Assembly (NCBI RefSeq): GCF_022601675.1
Contig: NZ_JAKVIL010000016.1
Span: 1-64,000 of the forward strand
Length of the DNA: 64,000 nt
Origin: Ancylobacter gelatini
GTDB lineage: Bacteria > Pseudomonadota > Alphaproteobacteria > Rhizobiales > Xanthobacteraceae
Direction: 5' to 3'
A program made the position numbers and the translations under genes. The notes beneath the pieces are model-generated. The model saw only the letters and a program-made list of their open reading frames with translations, searched no databases and was not told where the DNA came from. Positions 28,504-38,508 of the stretch are shown here, one piece after another; positions within the stretch are counted from its first letter, which is position 1, and each line of letters starts with the position of its first letter.

Positions 28504-29709
28504 ATGGCCAAGATTCTGTGCGTTCTGTACGACGATCCGATCGACGGTTACCCCACGACCTATGCCCGGGACGACCTGCCGAAGATCGAGCACTATCCCG
28601 GCGGGCAGACCCTGCCGACCCCCAAGGCGATCGACTTCGTGCCCGGCACCCTGCTCGGCAGCGTTTCCGGCGAGCTCGGCCTGCGCACCTATCTCGAAGC
28701 GGGCGGCCACACTCTGGTGGTGACCTCCGACAAGGACGGCCCGGATTCGGTGTTCGAGAAAGAGCTGGTCGACGCCGACGTCGTGATCTCCCAGCCGTTC
28801 TGGCCGGCCTATCTCACGCCCGAGCGCATCGCCAAGGCGAAGAACCTCAAGCTCGCGCTCACCGCCGGCATCGGCTCGGATCACGTCGACCTGCAGGCCG
28901 CCATGGAGCGCAACATCACGGTGGCCGAGGTCACCTATTGCAACTCGATCAGCGTCGCCGAGCATGTGGTGATGATGATCCTGGGGCTGGTGCGCAATTA
29001 CATCCCGTCCCATGACTGGGCGCGCAAGGGTGGCTGGAACATCGCAGACTGCGTGGCGCATTCCTACGATCTGGAGGCGATGAGCGTCGGCACCGTCGCC
29101 GCCGGCCGTATCGGCCTCGCCGTGCTGCGCCGCCTCGCGCCGTTCGACGTGAAGCTGCACTACACCGACCGCCACCGCCTGCCGGAAGCGGAGGAGAAGG
29201 AGTTGAACCTCACCTGGCACGCCTCGCGCGAGGAGATGTATCCCCATTGCGACGTGGTGACGCTGAACTGCCCGCTGCACCCCGAAACCGAGCACATGAT
29301 CAATGACGAGACGCTGAAGCTGTTCAAGCGCGGCGCCTACATCGTCAACACCGCGCGCGGCAAGCTGTGCGACCGCGATGCCATCGCCCGCGCGATCGAG
29401 AGCGGACAGCTCGCCGGCTATGCCGGAGACGTGTGGTTCCCGCAGCCCGCGCCCAAGGATCACCCCTGGCGCACCATGAAGTGGAACGGCATGACGCCGC
29501 ATATTTCCGGCACCTCGCTGACCGCCCAGACCCGTTACGCCGCGGGCACGCGCGAGATCCTCGAATGCTTCTTCGAGGGCCGGCCGATCCGCGACGAGTA
29601 CCTGATCGTGCAGGGCGGCGGCCTCGCCGGCACCGGCGCGCATTCCTATTCGAAGGGCAATGCCACGGGCGGCTCGGAAGAGGCGGTGAAGTTCCGCAAG
29701 GCGAGCTGA
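28504..29709 (+). CDS. fdh: NAD-dependent formate dehydrogenase (metal-free, D-2-hydroxyacid dehydrogenase type)
   Basis: 401 residues, the length of the Pseudomonas sp. 101-type enzyme. The N-terminal ILCVLYDDP and GGQTLPTPKAIDF stretches, the Rossmann motif GTVAAGRIG near residue 200, the substrate arginine in VNTARG and the catalytic His in TPHISGTSLTAQ are all present. It oxidises formate to CO2 with NAD in the cytoplasm. In this genome it would be the last step for formaldehyde or methylene-THF carbon released by the methylated-amine genes. A strong terminator at 29808 ends the transcript. The ATG at 28504 follows a GAGGAG site. Confidence 0.95.
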   Translation: MAKILCVLYDDPIDGYPTTYARDDLPKIEHYPGGQTLPTPKAIDFVPGTLLGSVSGELGLRTYLEAGGHTLVVTSDKDGPDSVFEKELVDADVVISQPFWPAYLTPERIAKAKNLKLALTAGIGSDHVDLQAAMERNITVAEVTYCNSISVAEHVVMMILGLVRNYIPSHDWARKGGWNIADCVAHSYDLEAMSVGTVAAGRIGLAVLRRLAPFDVKLHYTDRHRLPEAEEKELNLTWHASREEMYPHCDVVTLNCPLHPETEHMINDETLKLFKRGAYIVNTARGKLCDRDAIARAIESGQLAGYAGDVWFPQPAPKDHPWRTMKWNGMTPHISGTSLTAQTRYAAGTREILECFFEGRPIRDEYLIVQGGGLAGTGAHSYSKGNATGGSEEAVKFRKAS

Positions 29710-29807
29710 TGCGCCAGCAGGGGACGCCGCCCGCGCGGTGATTCCCTGCCCCCGTCACCGGGCCGCGCCACCTCTCCCGGCGCGTCCCGGCCCGGCGACC
29801 TTCAGAG

Positions 29808-29831
29808 CGCTCCCATTTGGGAGCGTTTTTT
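29808..29831 (+). terminator. Rho-independent terminator after fdh
   Basis: CGCTCCC (29808-29814) pairs with GGGAGCG (29819-29825) around a 4-base loop and is followed by six T residues. It lies 99 bases after the fdh stop and before the ClC gene. Confidence 0.88.
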
Positions 29832-29977
29832 CTGAGTGCCGCGACGCCTGGTCGCTATTGGCCGTTCGATTGCGCCGGACGGCGTGCTTGATGCTTTCGA
29901 AGCGGGTAGGGCGATGCTACCCAAGACGACGGGTCCGTCGACGAGCGGGCGGCATCAGGCAGAAAAGAGCGAGCGGC

Positions 29978-31303
29978 ATGAGCAACCTGGCCTATTACAT
30001 CGTCGCCATCCTGATCGGATCGGCTGTCGGCGTGGTCGGCACGGCGTTTCATCTCGGCGTCGAGGCGGCGCTGGGGTGGCCGGCCCTGCTGCGCGAAAGC
30101 ACCACTCTGGAGGGGCCCTATCTTCTGGCGGCCGGAGCGGGGCTCGCGGCGTTTTGCATGGTCTTGTCCGTGTGGCTGGTGCGGCGTTTCGCGCCGGAAG
30201 CCGCCGGCTCGGGCGTGCAGGAAATCGAGGGCGCGATGGCCGGAATGCGCGTGGTGCGCTGGCATCGCGTGCTGCCGGTGAAATTCGTCGGCGGCCTGCT
30301 GGCGCTCGGCTCGGGGCTCGTGGCCGGTCGCGAAGGGCCGACCATCCATATGGGCGCCTCGATCGCCAAGGCCGCCGCGGACTGGCAGCGCTATACCGGC
30401 GCCGACATGCATGGCCTGCTCGCGGCCGGCGGCGCCGCCGGCCTTGCCGCCGCGTTCAATGCGCCGTTGGCGGCGATCCTGTTCGTGATCGAGGAAACCC
30501 GCCGCCAGTTTCCCTATAGCGGGCGCACCTATGCGGCGGTCAGCCTCGCCTGCGCGATGAGCGGCATCGTCACCACCGCGCTTTCGGGAGCGGTTCCCTA
30601 CATGATGATGCCGGTGGTGGAGGTGCCGCTGGCGCAGCTTCCGGTGTTCGCGGTGATGGGGCTGATCCTCGGCATCGCCGGCGTGGGGTTCAACCACGGG
30701 CTGATCTGGTCGCTCGATCAGGCGCGACGTTTCGGGCTGCGCCTGTCGTTCTACACCCTTCCGGCCCTGGTCGGCCTCGTCATCGGCGCGCTGATGTTCC
30801 TGCGGCCGGAGGCGACGCAGGGCGGCGAATTGCTGGCGGTGCAGCTCACCAAGGAGAACCTGCCGCTGGTGGTGCTCGCCTTCATCGTGGTGATCCGCTT
30901 CGTGATGACCATGGCGAGCTACAGCGCAGGCACGCCGGGCGGCATCTTTGCGCCCATCCTCGCGCTCGCCACCACGATTGGCCTGCTCTATGGCACCGCG
31001 CTCAATGTGGTGATGCCGCTGCCGGACGGCATGGTCACGGCGCTGGCGGTGGCGGCGATGGGCGGGCTGTTCGCCTCCACCATTGGCGCGCCGCTGGTCG
31101 GCATGGTGCTGGTGGCGGAACTGACCGGTGCCTACACCGTGCTGCTGCCGGTGATCGTCACCACGCTGGTCTCGAACATCGTGGCGCAGGCGCTTGGCGG
31201 GCGGCCGATCTACGAGGTGCTGCTGGAGCGCACCCTGGCGCTTGAGGCGCAATCCTCGGGAATGGCCGAAGCCGCCTCCAACGTGCCGCCCACCCAGAGC
31301 TAG
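29978..31303 (+). CDS. ClC-family chloride channel or Cl-/H+ antiporter
   Basis: 441 residues and about ten membrane segments. The ClC signatures are present: GSGVQEIEG (selectivity region, normally GSGIP), GREGPTIHMG with the gating glutamate, and GTPGGIFAP near residue 325. There is no C-terminal CBS pair, so the length matches bacterial ClcA. The variant GSGVQ at the first motif may alter ion selectivity. The ATG at 29978 fits the start of the first hydrophobic segment; the frame extends upstream without membrane character. It is separated from fdh by a terminator. Confidence 0.88.
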   Translation: MSNLAYYIVAILIGSAVGVVGTAFHLGVEAALGWPALLRESTTLEGPYLLAAGAGLAAFCMVLSVWLVRRFAPEAAGSGVQEIEGAMAGMRVVRWHRVLPVKFVGGLLALGSGLVAGREGPTIHMGASIAKAAADWQRYTGADMHGLLAAGGAAGLAAAFNAPLAAILFVIEETRRQFPYSGRTYAAVSLACAMSGIVTTALSGAVPYMMMPVVEVPLAQLPVFAVMGLILGIAGVGFNHGLIWSLDQARRFGLRLSFYTLPALVGLVIGALMFLRPEATQGGELLAVQLTKENLPLVVLAFIVVIRFVMTMASYSAGTPGGIFAPILALATTIGLLYGTALNVVMPLPDGMVTALAVAAMGGLFASTIGAPLVGMVLVAELTGAYTVLLPVIVTTLVSNIVAQALGGRPIYEVLLERTLALEAQSSGMAEAASNVPPTQS

Positions 31304-31500
31304 CCGCGCCTGCCTGGGGCGCATGGTATCCTGCGGGGTCGTGATCCCTAAATATACAAATCTAGAATGTTCAATTTCATAAAAAACACGATAATATGAC
31401 AATATAGCATTCTCCCGTCGTGCGACGTATATTGCGGGGGAATGGCTTCGCCTGTATGAGCGAACGCCTTTGGCGGCGCGACAGGGACGGCGCAAGCAGC
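31304..31500 (+). promoter_or_regulatory. AT-rich presumed promoter region of the sulfate-activation operon
   Basis: The stretch 31345-31412 is unusually AT-rich for this genome (TTCAATTTCATAAAAAACAC and ATAATATGACAATATAGC). It lies upstream of cysQ and is the only likely promoter for cysQ-cysD-cysNC. I could not fix single -35 and -10 boxes with confidence. Confidence 0.4.
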
Positions 31501-32337
31501 ATGACGACGGACGGGACCGACCGGCAGGACCTCCTGCCATTCGTGGAACTGGCTCTCAGGGCCGGCGAGGTGATCCTCGACGTCTACGCCACCGATTTCG
31601 TCGCCCGCGCCAAGGCCGATGCCTCGCCGGTGACCGAGGCCGATGTGGGCGCCGAGGCGGTGATCCTCGAAGGGCTACGCCGTCTTGCCCCCGGCATCCC
31701 GGTGGTTGCCGAGGAGGAAGCCGCCGCCGGGCGCCTTCCCGCCATCGGCGACGTGTTCTTCCTGGTCGATCCGCTGGACGGCACGCGCGAATTTCTCGCC
31801 CGCAATGGTGAGTTCACGGTGAACATCGCGCTGGTGCGCGGCGGGGTGCCGGTGCTGGGCGTGGTCTATGCGCCCGCGCTCGGCGTGCTGTATGGCGGGG
31901 CGGATGGCCGCGCCTTCAAGGCGAGCGTCGCCGGCACCTCGCTCGGCGCCATCGTGCCGATTTCGGTGCGCCCGGCCGCGGAGCCGGTCGCGGCGATCGG
32001 CAGCCGCTCGCACGGCGCGCTAGCCGCCGCCGAATGGCTGGCGCGCTTTCCGTCCTGTTCCTTTCTCAGCGCGGGTTCCTCGCTGAAGTTCTGCCTGGTC
32101 GCCGAGGGCGCCGCCGATGTCTATCCGCGGCTCGGCCGCACCATGGAATGGGACACGGCGGCCGGCGACGCGGTGCTGCGCGCGGCCGGCGGCGTGGTGG
32201 CCACGCTGGAGGGCACCCCGCTCGCCTATGGCAAGCGCGGGCAGGCCCATGACGTTGATTTCGCCAATCCGCATTTCGTCGCCTATGGCGACACGCGCCT
32301 CGTCAAAGGCGCCGCGGTTGTCGACGGGAAGAGGTGA
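31501..32337 (+). CDS. cysQ: 3'(2'),5'-bisphosphate nucleotidase (CysQ)
   Basis: 278 residues of the inositol-monophosphatase-like family. The metal-binding motifs are EEEAA (near residue 77), DPLDGTREF (near 92) and [15 protein letters not shown] (near 218). The DGTREF form is typical of CysQ rather than of inositol monophosphatase (DGTxNF). It hydrolyses adenosine 3',5'-bisphosphate left by sulfonation and PAPS use. The position directly ahead of cysD and cysNC fits a PAPS-turnover role. The ATG at 31501 lacks a strong ribosome-binding site; an upstream in-frame ATG at 31456 is possible. Confidence 0.9.
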   Translation: MTTDGTDRQDLLPFVELALRAGEVILDVYATDFVARAKADASPVTEADVGAEAVILEGLRRLAPGIPVVAEEEAAAGRLPAIGDVFFLVDPLDGTREFLARNGEFTVNIALVRGGVPVLGVVYAPALGVLYGGADGRAFKASVAGTSLGAIVPISVRPAAEPVAAIGSRSHGALAAAEWLARFPSCSFLSAGSSLKFCLVAEGAADVYPRLGRTMEWDTAAGDAVLRAAGGVVATLEGTPLAYGKRGQAHDVDFANPHFVAYGDTRLVKGAAVVDGKR

Positions 32338-32342
32338 GTAGC

Positions 32343-33251
32343 GTGTCGGCTGATCGTATGACCCATCTGCGCCGCCTTGAGGCGGAATCGATCTTCATCA
32401 TCCGGGAGGTCGCGGCCGAGTTCAAAAACCCGGTCATGCTCTATTCCATCGGCAAGGATTCCGCCGTGATGCTGCATCTGGCGGCCAAGGCGTTCTATCC
32501 GTCCAAGCCGCCCTTCCCGCTGATGCACATCGATACGACGTGGAAGTTCCGCGAGATGATCGCGTTCCGCGACCGCATGGCGCGCGAGCTTGGCTTCGAT
32601 CTGATCGTCCATTCCAATCAGGCGGGGCTCGCGCAGGGCATCAACCCGTTCGACCACGGCTCCTCGCTCTACACCAATGTGATGAAGACCGAGGCGCTGA
32701 AGGAGGCGCTGACGCTCCACGGCTTCGACGCCGCCTTCGGCGGGGCGCGGCGCGACGAGGAGAAGAGCCGCGCCAAGGAGCGCGTGTTCTCCTTCCGCAC
32801 CCAGAGCCATGCCTGGGACCCCAAGAGCCAGCGCCCGGAGCTGTGGAACCTCTACAACACGCGGGTGAAGCCCGGCGAATCCATCCGCGTCTTCCCGCTC
32901 TCGAACTGGACCGAGCTCGACATCTGGCAATACATCCTCGCCGAGCGCATCCCGATCGTGCCGCTCTATTTCGCCGCCCAGCGCCCGGTGGTGTGGCGCG
33001 GCGGGCAGATGATCATGGTCGACGACGCGCGCATGCCGCTGCATCCCGGCGAGACGCCGGAGATGCGCCAGGTCCGCTTCCGCACGCTCGGCTGCTACCC
33101 GCTCACCGCCGCGATCGACAGCGACGCCACCACGCTTGAGGACATCGTGCGTGAGATGCTGATCGCCCGCACTTCCGAGCGCGCCGGCCGCCTGATCGAC
33201 CATGACGAGGCCGCTTCCATGGAAATGAAGAAGCGCGAGGGATATTTCTGA
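32343..33251 (+). CDS. cysD: sulfate adenylyltransferase subunit 2 (CysD)
   Basis: 302 residues. The N-terminal [17 protein letters not shown] and the PP-loop [13 protein letters not shown] (near residue 40) are characteristic, as are [15 protein letters not shown] and the [10 protein letters not shown] segment. With CysN it forms adenosine 5'-phosphosulfate from ATP and sulfate. The GTG at 32343 is chosen: GAGGTGA at 32331-32337 lies 5 bases upstream and overlaps the cysQ stop. An ATG five codons later is the alternative. The stop overlaps the cysNC start (TGATG). Confidence 0.95.
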   Translation: MSADRMTHLRRLEAESIFIIREVAAEFKNPVMLYSIGKDSAVMLHLAAKAFYPSKPPFPLMHIDTTWKFREMIAFRDRMARELGFDLIVHSNQAGLAQGINPFDHGSSLYTNVMKTEALKEALTLHGFDAAFGGARRDEEKSRAKERVFSFRTQSHAWDPKSQRPELWNLYNTRVKPGESIRVFPLSNWTELDIWQYILAERIPIVPLYFAAQRPVVWRGGQMIMVDDARMPLHPGETPEMRQVRFRTLGCYPLTAAIDSDATTLEDIVREMLIARTSERAGRLIDHDEAASMEMKKREGYF

Positions 33252-35185
33252 TGAACGCGCTCGCGGAAGCCGCCAACGTCGCCGACTATCTCAGCCAGCA
33301 GGAGCACAAGAGCCTGCTGCGCTTCCTCACCTGCGGCAGCGTGGACGACGGCAAGTCCACCCTGATCGGGCGGCTGCTCTACGACACCAAGCTGCTGTTC
33401 GAGGACCAGCTCGCCACGCTCTCCAGCGATTCCCGCAAATACGGCACGGCGGGCGAGGATCTCGACTTCGCGCTGCTGGTCGACGGGCTCGCCGCCGAGC
33501 GCGAGCAGGGCATCACCATCGATGTCGCCTACCGCTTCTTCGCCACCGACAGGCGCAAGTTCATCGTCGCGGATACGCCCGGCCACGAGCAGTACACCCG
33601 TAACATGGCGACCGGGGCCTCGAATTCCGACCTCGCCGTCATTCTGGTGGACGCCCGGCAGGGCATCCTCACCCAGACCCGGCGCCATTCCTTCATCGCC
33701 TCGCTGCTCGGCATCCGCCATGTCGTGCTGGCGGTGAACAAGATCGATCTGGTCGGCTATTCGCAGGAGGCGTTCGACAAGATCGTCGCGGAATATCGGG
33801 CGTTTGCCCGCGACCTGAAGTTCGAGAGCTTCCTCGCCGTGCCGCTCTCGGCGCGCTTCGGCGACAACATGCTCAAGCGCAGCGAGCACACGCCCTGGTA
33901 CACCGGGCCGACGCTGGTGGAGCATCTGGAGACCGTGGCGGTGGAGGATGACGCGCTGGCGCGTCCGTTCCGCCTGCCGGTGCAATGGGTCAACCGGCCC
34001 AATCTCGATTTCCGCGGCTTTTCCGGCACGGTGGCCAGCGGCACGGTGCGGCCGGGCGATGCCATCGCGGTCGCCGCCTCCGGGCGTACCAGCCGTGTGC
34101 GCTCCATCGTCACCAAGGACGGCAATCTGCGGCAGGCGCAGGCCGGCGAGGCCGTCACGCTGGTGCTGGAGGACGAGGTCGACATCTCGCGCGGCGACAT
34201 CATCGCCGCCGCCGACGAGCGGCCCGAAGTCTCCGACCAGTTCGCGGCGCATGTCATCTGGATGCAGGACGAGCCGCTGCTGCCCGGCCGGCCCTATCTC
34301 ATCAAGATCGGCACCCGCACGGTGAGCGCCAGCATCACCGCGATCAAGCACAAGGTGGACGTCAACAGCTTCGAGCAGCAGCCGGCCGACCGGCTGGCGC
34401 TCAACGAGGTCGGCGTGGTGCATCTGGCCACCCAGCACCCGATCGCCTTCGACCCGTTCGACCGCAACCCGCAGACCGGGGCGTTCATCGTCATCGACCG
34501 CATGAGCAATCTGACGGTCGGTGCCGGCATGATCGAGGCCGGGCTGCGCCGCGCCACCAATATTCACTGGCAGGCGCTGGAGGTCTCCAAGGCCTCGCGC
34601 GCCGATCTCAAGCAGCAGAAGCCGGTGGTGCTGTGGTTCACCGGCCTGTCGGGCTCCGGCAAGTCGACCGTCGCCAATCTGGTCGAGAAGAAGCTGCAAT
34701 CGCTGGCGCGCCACACCTATCTGCTCGACGGCGACAATATCCGCCACGGGCTGAGCCGGGATCTCGGCTTCTCCGAGGCCGACCGGGTGGAGAACATCCG
34801 CCGGGTGGGACAGGTGGCGAAGCTGTTCGTGGACGCCGGCGTGATCGTCATCGCCTCGCTGATCTCGCCGTTCCGTGCCGAGCGGCAGCTGGCGCGCGAG
34901 ATGGTGGAGGAGGGCGAGTTCATCGAGGTCTTCATGGACACGCCGCTCGCCATTGCCGAGGCCCGCGATCCCAAGGGGCTGTACAAGCGGGCCCGCGAGG
35001 GGGAGATTCGCAATTTCACCGGGATCGACAGCCCCTATGAGGCGCCGGAAGCCCCGGAAATCCACCTGCACGGCGCCGAGCGCACGGCGGAGGAGATGGC
35101 GGAGGACATCGTCGCCTATCTCGCCGGCCACGGCTATCTCGAAGCCCGGCACACCGATGTCTGGAGCGAGGGCATCGGCATCTGA
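33251..35185 (+). CDS. cysNC: bifunctional sulfate adenylyltransferase subunit 1 / adenylylsulfate kinase (CysN-CysC fusion)
   Basis: 644 residues. Residues 1-440 are the CysN GTPase (P-loop [13 protein letters not shown]2/G3 with [12 protein letters not shown]4 NKIDLVGY, then beta-barrel domains). Residues 455-640 are the APS kinase CysC (Walker [33 protein letters not shown]). The fusion is like NodQ and is common in alphaproteobacteria. GTP hydrolysis drives APS synthesis, and the kinase then makes PAPS. The gene is translationally coupled to cysD. The convergent dmeF stop lies 25 bases away. Confidence 0.95.
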   Translation: MNALAEAANVADYLSQQEHKSLLRFLTCGSVDDGKSTLIGRLLYDTKLLFEDQLATLSSDSRKYGTAGEDLDFALLVDGLAAEREQGITIDVAYRFFATDRRKFIVADTPGHEQYTRNMATGASNSDLAVILVDARQGILTQTRRHSFIASLLGIRHVVLAVNKIDLVGYSQEAFDKIVAEYRAFARDLKFESFLAVPLSARFGDNMLKRSEHTPWYTGPTLVEHLETVAVEDDALARPFRLPVQWVNRPNLDFRGFSGTVASGTVRPGDAIAVAASGRTSRVRSIVTKDGNLRQAQAGEAVTLVLEDEVDISRGDIIAAADERPEVSDQFAAHVIWMQDEPLLPGRPYLIKIGTRTVSASITAIKHKVDVNSFEQQPADRLALNEVGVVHLATQHPIAFDPFDRNPQTGAFIVIDRMSNLTVGAGMIEAGLRRATNIHWQALEVSKASRADLKQQKPVVLWFTGLSGSGKSTVANLVEKKLQSLARHTYLLDGDNIRHGLSRDLGFSEADRVENIRRVGQVAKLFVDAGVIVIASLISPFRAERQLAREMVEEGEFIEVFMDTPLAIAEARDPKGLYKRAREGEIRNFTGIDSPYEAPEAPEIHLHGAERTAEEMAEDIVAYLAGHGYLEARHTDVWSEGIGI

Positions 35186-35210
35186 CGCCGCCGCCGGGCC
35201 GGGCGGGCTT

Positions 35211-36173
35211 TCAGGCTGCGCGCGGCTCGACCTCGACCGTGACATGGGAGAGGTCGCCAATATGGGCGAGCTTTGCCCGGTAATGCGCCGGCGGGCGCGG
35301 GGTGGCGCTGCGCAGCGCGACGATGGCGCCGTGGTGCCCCGGCCCGAGCTGCCAGACATGCAGGTCGGTGATCTCGTCGCCGTCCACCTCGACCGCCGCG
35401 CGGATTTCGTCGGGCAGGTCCTCGCCCGGCGGCAGGTAGTCGATCAGCACCCCGCCGGCCTCGCGGATCAGGCTCCACGACCAGCGCGCGATGATGGCCG
35501 CGCCGAGCAGGCCGATGGCGGGATCGAGCCACAGCCAGCCGTAAAGGCTACCCAGCGCCAGCGCGGCGATGGCGAGCACCGAGGTCAGCGCGTCCGCCAG
35601 CACATGGAGATAGGCCGCGCGCAGGTTCAGGTCGCGCCCGGCCTCGTGATCATGGTCGTGGTCGTGTGCATGATCGTGTGCATGCCCGTGCCCGTGCCCA
35701 TGATGATGATGGCCATGGTCGTCGCGCAGCAGCCACGCGCAGGCGAGGTTGACGGCAAGGCCCAGCACCGCCACCGCGATCGCCTGCGGGAAGTCGATGG
35801 AGACCGGGCTGGCGAAGCGCTGCAGGCTCTCCCAGCCGATCAGCAGCGCGACCAGCGCCAGCACCACGGCGCTGGCGAAGCCCGCGAGGTCGCCAAGCTT
35901 GCCGGTGCCGAAGGTGAAGCGCGGATCGCCGGCATGGCGGCGGGCATAGAGATAGGCCAGCGCCGCGATCAGCAGCGCGCCGGCATGGGTCGCCATGTGC
36001 CAGCCATCGGCCACCAGCGCCATCGAGCCGTACAGCGTTCCCGCCGCGATCTCGCCGATCATCATCGCGGCGGTCAGCGCGATCACCAGCCAGGTGCGGC
36101 GCTCGTTGCGGGCATGGTCGGCGCCGAGGAAGACATGGGCGTGCGGGCTCGACAGGCGCGGCTTCTCGCTCAT
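35211..36173 (-). CDS. dmeF: cation diffusion facilitator, DmeF-type Co/Ni exporter
   Basis: 320 residues of the CDF family. Membrane-site residues are visible in LVADGWHMATHAGALL (the D-x-x-x-H-x-x-D-type site, here with His). A long His/Asp-rich loop (HHHHGHGHGHAHDH and following, about residues 150-175) lies before the second half, and the cytoplasmic domain ends the protein. The His loop, the pairing with an RcnR/FrmR-type regulator and the N-terminal HAHVFLG motif match DmeF, which exports cobalt and nickel. It overlaps dmeR by 4 bases. Confidence 0.9.
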   Translation of the reverse strand: MSEKPRLSSPHAHVFLGADHARNERRTWLVIALTAAMMIGEIAAGTLYGSMALVADGWHMATHAGALLIAALAYLYARRHAGDPRFTFGTGKLGDLAGFASAVVLALVALLIGWESLQRFASPVSIDFPQAIAVAVLGLAVNLACAWLLRDDHGHHHHGHGHGHAHDHAHDHDHDHEAGRDLNLRAAYLHVLADALTSVLAIAALALGSLYGWLWLDPAIGLLGAAIIARWSWSLIREAGGVLIDYLPPGEDLPDEIRAAVEVDGDEITDLHVWQLGPGHHGAIVALRSATPRPPAHYRAKLAHIGDLSHVTVEVEPRAA

Positions 36174-36439
36174 TTCATGTAGGTCCTGATCACCTCGACG
36201 AGTTGCGCCGCGCCTTCCTCGCGCGCCGCCCCATCGGCATGCACCACATGCTCGTGAATATGGTCCTCGATCAGTTCGGCGGTCAGCCCGTTCACGGCGC
36301 CGCGCACCGAGGCGACCTGGTTGAGGATCTGCGCGCAGGGCGCCTCATTCTCCAGCGCGCGCTCGATCGCCTCCATCTGGCCCTTGAGCCGGCGGACGCG
36401 GGCGAGCAGCTTCGCCTTCTGGCGGATGGTGTGGCTCAT
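36170..36439 (-). CDS. dmeR: metal-responsive regulator of the CsoR/RcnR/FrmR family (DmeR-like)
   Basis: 89 residues, all helical. RQKAKLLARVRRLKGQMEAIERALE is the DNA-binding first helix of this family, with Cys35 in APCAQIL and His residues in EDHIHEHVVH as likely metal ligands. The His at the second residue after Met-Ser (MSHT) is also seen in RcnR-type nickel/cobalt sensors. Repression is relieved when metal binds. It is translationally coupled to dmeF and sits 3 bases from a typical G-tract operator. Confidence 0.88.
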   Translation of the reverse strand: MSHTIRQKAKLLARVRRLKGQMEAIERALENEAPCAQILNQVASVRGAVNGLTAELIEDHIHEHVVHADGAAREEGAAQLVEVIRTYMK

Positions 36440-36442
36440 AGG

Positions 36443-36459
36443 ATAGGGGTGTACCCTAT
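36443..36459 (-). promoter_or_regulatory. probable DmeR operator
   Basis: ATAGGG-GTGTA-CCCTAT is an inverted repeat with G/C tracts flanked by AT-rich ends, the form of operator used by RcnR/FrmR/DmeR repressors. It lies 3-20 bases upstream of the dmeR start. Confidence 0.65.
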
Positions 36460-36486
36460 ATTGGTCACGCGCTCAACGCCCCGAAA

Positions 36487-36504
36487 CCGCCCCCGCGAGG
36501 GCGG
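36487..36504 (-). terminator. possible terminator of the tmo operon
   Basis: CCGCCC (36487-36492) pairs with GGGCGG (36499-36504) with a 6-base loop, just after the tmoV stop on the minus strand. Only three T residues follow, so termination may be weak. Confidence 0.4.
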
Positions 36505-36519
36505 CGGGGCGCGGAGGCG

Positions 36520-38508
36520 TCACATGCCCATGCGCGCGCGGCGTGCGCCCACCCAGCGCCCGATCATGCGGTCGGCGAAGATGCCGAGAAAGGCGATGGC
36601 CAGCCCGGCCGAGAGGCCCTTGCCGGGATCGGCTTGGCTGATCGCGACCTGGATCTGCTTGCCCAGATCATTGGTACCGACGAAGGACGACACCACCAGC
36701 ATGGACAGCGCCATCATGATCACCTGGTTCACGCCCAGCATGATTTCCGGCAGCGCATAGGGTAGCTGCACCTTGGCCAGACGCTGCGCGCCGGTGCAGC
36801 CGGCCATGGTGCCGGCCTCGTTCAGGTTCGCCGGCACGCCGCGCAGGCCGTGATCGGTGAAGCGGATCGCCGGGACCATGGCGTAGAGCACGATGGCGAC
36901 CAGCGCCGAGACGTCGCCGATGCGGAACAGCATCACCACCGGCAGCAGATAGACGAAGGAGGGCAGGGTCTGCAGCGTGTCGCACATCGCGCCGAGGAAA
37001 TTGTGCATGCGCTCCGAGCGACTGCCGAGGAAGCCGAGCGGCAGGCCGATCAGCATCGCGATTACCACCGCGATCGAGCACAGATAGATCGTGGTCATGC
37101 CGCGTTCCCACAGCCCCGCCATCGGGATGAAGGCGATCAGCGCGGCCATGCCGACCGCGAAGCGCCAGCCGCCCAGCGCCCAGGCCCCGCCCGCGACCAG
37201 CGCCAGCAGGCCAAGCCAGGGAAAGCCGATCATGAAGGTCTTCACCGGCACCAGCAGATAGATCAGCAGGAAGGTGCGGATCGCGTCGGCGGTGGAGAAC
37301 AGGTTGAGGTTCACCCAGGACACCACGTCCGACCACATATTGCCGGTGGAGACGCGCCATTCATTGGGCAGGCGCTCCAGCTCGGGCACCGCGAGCGACA
37401 GCGCGGTGAAGCCGATGAGCGCGGCCATGCCGACCCAGAACAGCCGACGCCGCCGCGCCGCCGCGTCGCCATGAACCGGGCGCAGTTCCACCAGTGCCCG
37501 GCTCATGCGGTCGAGCACGATGGCCATGGCGACCACGGCGAGCCCGGCCTCCAGTCCCTTGCCGAGCCCGTTGGCCTGCCTGAGCGCGTTGAGCACGTCG
37601 AAGCCGAGGCCGCCGGCCCCGATCATCGCGGCGATGATGATCATGTTGAGCGTGAGCATGATCACCTGGTTGACGCCCACCAGCAGCCCGTCGCGGGCGG
37701 AGGGCACCAGCACCTTCCACAGCGACTGGCGCGGCTCGCAGCCGGTCATGCGCGCGAGTTCCTCCAGCTCCGGCGGCACGCGCTTCAAGGCCATCATGGT
37801 GACGCGCACCATGGGCGGCATGGCATAGAGAATGGTGGCCAGCATGCCCGAGACCGGGCCGACGCCCACCAGAAACACCAGCGGCACCAGATAGGCGAAG
37901 GTCGGCACGGTCTGCATGAAATCCAGCATCGCCACCACCGCGCCCTCGATGCGCGGCACGCGATAGGCGAGGATGCCGAGCCCGATGCCGCCGGCGACGC
38001 CCACCGCCACGGCGAGGATGACCTGGGAGAGCGTGACCATCGCGCTGTCCCATTGCCCGAACAGCGCGATATAGCCGAAGCCGATGAAGCCGAGCATGGC
38101 CAGGCGCCGGCCGCCCAGCAGATAGCTCCAGATCGTCACCGCCGCGATGATCCCGGCCCAGGACAGGCGCGGAATATGGCCCGCGGCGCCGTCCTCGCCG
38201 AGATTGATGCCGGTGGAGAGCAGCGCCTTCGGCACGTCCAGCGCATAGCCGAACAGGCCGGAGATGAAGCGCGTCATCTCCTTGAAGGTGAACAGGCCGA
38301 AGGTCGCGTCGCGCGCCAGCCAGTACAGGAACGCCTTCAGCCAGTCGCTGACCGGCACGATCCACGCCGACGGGTAACTCTTGGCCCAGGCGAACAGACC
38401 GGGCGCCACATAGGGCAGCAGCACGGCGAGCGCGACGGCGAGCGCCACCAGCCAGCCGGTGGAAGGGCGCGTGCGGGGCTCGGCGTCGTCGAGCGCGATG
38501 TCGCTCAT
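36520..38508 (-). CDS. tmoV: TMAO/quaternary amine ABC transporter permease, double-length (TmoV)
   Basis: 662 residues containing two complete permease halves of the ProW type. EAA loops occur twice: LEELARMTGCEPRQSLWKVLVPSA (about 240-265) and LNEAGTMAGCTGAQRLAKVQLPYA (about 560-585). Each half has about six membrane segments. The double-length permease is the distinctive feature of the TMAO-specific TmoXWV importer, whereas ProW and OpuAB are single-length. The gene overlaps tmoW by 4 bases. The neighbouring tmm, tdm and dimethylamine monooxygenase genes support TMAO as ligand; glycine betaine or choline cannot be excluded from sequence. Confidence 0.82.
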   Translation of the reverse strand: MSDIALDDAEPRTRPSTGWLVALAVALAVLLPYVAPGLFAWAKSYPSAWIVPVSDWLKAFLYWLARDATFGLFTFKEMTRFISGLFGYALDVPKALLSTGINLGEDGAAGHIPRLSWAGIIAAVTIWSYLLGGRRLAMLGFIGFGYIALFGQWDSAMVTLSQVILAVAVGVAGGIGLGILAYRVPRIEGAVVAMLDFMQTVPTFAYLVPLVFLVGVGPVSGMLATILYAMPPMVRVTMMALKRVPPELEELARMTGCEPRQSLWKVLVPSARDGLLVGVNQVIMLTLNMIIIAAMIGAGGLGFDVLNALRQANGLGKGLEAGLAVVAMAIVLDRMSRALVELRPVHGDAAARRRRLFWVGMAALIGFTALSLAVPELERLPNEWRVSTGNMWSDVVSWVNLNLFSTADAIRTFLLIYLLVPVKTFMIGFPWLGLLALVAGGAWALGGWRFAVGMAALIAFIPMAGLWERGMTTIYLCSIAVVIAMLIGLPLGFLGSRSERMHNFLGAMCDTLQTLPSFVYLLPVVMLFRIGDVSALVAIVLYAMVPAIRFTDHGLRGVPANLNEAGTMAGCTGAQRLAKVQLPYALPEIMLGVNQVIMMALSMLVVSSFVGTNDLGKQIQVAISQADPGKGLSAGLAIAFLGIFADRMIGRWVGARRARMGM

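Noticed and set aside
33095-35359. 754-codon open frame antisense to cysNC (also 45935-48316, 51737-53614, 28267-29643)
   Set aside because: Long antisense frames are expected in GC-rich genes with strong third-position bias; the products are His/Arg/Asp-rich without any domain, and the other strand encodes well-known proteins.
35640-35720. CATG/ATGATG-rich repeated stretch as a possible tandem repeat element
   Set aside because: It is the His/Asp-codon-rich metal-binding loop of dmeF, not an independent repeat.
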